Source: Burkholderiales bacterium (lineage in GTDB: Bacteria > Pseudomonadota > Gammaproteobacteria > Burkholderiales > SG8-41). Taken from it: 5,416 nucleotides of DNA. A program made the translations under genes and the position numbers. The stretch covers positions 1 to 5,416 of the forward strand of contig JAIESJ010000030.1 of NCBI GenBank assembly GCA_019746155.1, read 5' to 3'. The notes under the pieces were generated by a model. It ran no database searches and was not told where the DNA came from. It saw only the letters and a program-made list of their open reading frames with translations. Each line of letters begins with the position of its first letter. Position 1 is the stretch's first letter. Of the stretch, positions 5,225-5,416 are shown one piece after another.

Positions 5225-5416
5225 ATGAACTATCTTCCTTTTACCCGCCCTACCCTGGACGAAGAAACCATCCAGGGAGTGGCTGAAGTGCTGCGCTCGG
5301 GCTGGATCACCAGCGGCCCCCAGGTGCTCGCGCTGGAGCGGGCGCTGTCGGCCTATCTCGACGGACGGCCGGTACGGACGCTGACTTCCGCCACCGGCGC
5401 GCTCGAGGTCGCACTG
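5225..5416 (+). CDS. DegT/DnrJ/EryC1/StrS-family sugar aminotransferase, N-terminal 64 residues (cut by window edge)
   Basis: The frame from ATG 5225 is open to the window edge and gives 64 residues beginning MNYLPFTRPTLDEETIQGVAEVL. It contains the family pattern SGWITSGPQV, with the Gly-Pro that lies near the cofactor site, then a start of the large domain, LTSATGALEVAL, corresponding to the N[SG]T.AL cofactor-phosphate region. These PLP enzymes transfer an amino group from glutamate to a nucleotide-linked 4-keto sugar. ArnB, which makes UDP-4-amino-4-deoxy-L-arabinose, belongs here and would suit the ArnT-like and SMR genes upstream. The PLP lysine lies beyond the window, so a finer assignment such as ArnB against a perosamine or PseC-type enzyme is not possible. 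No ribosome site is evident because the heptamer array runs up to the start codon. It probably continues the SMR transcript. Confidence 0.88.
   Translation, partial: MNYLPFTRPTLDEETIQGVAEVLRSGWITSGPQVLALERALSAYLDGRPVRTLTSATGALEVAL

Overview
This GC-rich window is chromosomal DNA that most resembles a betaproteobacterium of the Nitrosomonadales/Rhodocyclales/Burkholderiales kind. The assignment rests on gene content: a YbbA/YbbP-type ABC exporter divergent from tesA, a selenium pair selD/mnmH, and the start of a PMT glycosyltransferase - SMR protein - DegT aminotransferase cluster. The taxon is an inference, since no rRNA or marker gene is present.

Layout. Positions 1-586 (minus) hold the N-terminal third or less of a YbbP-type permease, cut by the window edge. 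Positions 672-1364 (minus) encode its ATPase partner. The ATPase start codon overlaps the start codon of the divergent tesA (1363-1977, plus) within one CATG. tesA converges on selD (2067-3125, minus). selD is divergent from mnmH (3145-4275, plus), with 19 bp between the two start codons. Directly after mnmH lies a wrecked ArnT-like glycosyltransferase gene (4277-4767). Its last codons overlap, by ATGA, a small SMR-type membrane protein gene (4764-5135). The beginning of a DegT/DnrJ/EryC1/StrS aminotransferase gene (5225 onward) ends the window. No gene-free stretch exceeds 100 bp.

How the genes work together. SelD makes selenophosphate, and MnmH uses it to convert 2-thiouridine to 2-selenouridine at the tRNA wobble position. 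SelD is itself a selenoprotein here: codon 21 is an in-frame TGA at the position of E. coli Cys17, followed at the right distance by a bSECIS-like hairpin. The gene is therefore 352 codons long, not the 324-codon ORF that a standard gene caller reports. The organism must then also encode SelA, SelB and tRNA-Sec outside this window. The right-hand cluster looks like lipid or glycan modification by an aminoarabinose-like sugar, but its transferase is reduced to a small N-terminal scrap plus the C-terminal periplasmic domain.

The most unusual non-coding structure is a set of three intergenic heptamer arrays (605-682, 1974-2072, 5140-5223). Each uses its own 7-bp word (GTGAGGC-like, GTAAACG-like, GTTTCAG-like). 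Each is laid out as several tandem units followed by inverted units, and each begins at or within a few bases of the stop codon of an upstream gene. In several cases the stop codon is part of a repeat unit.
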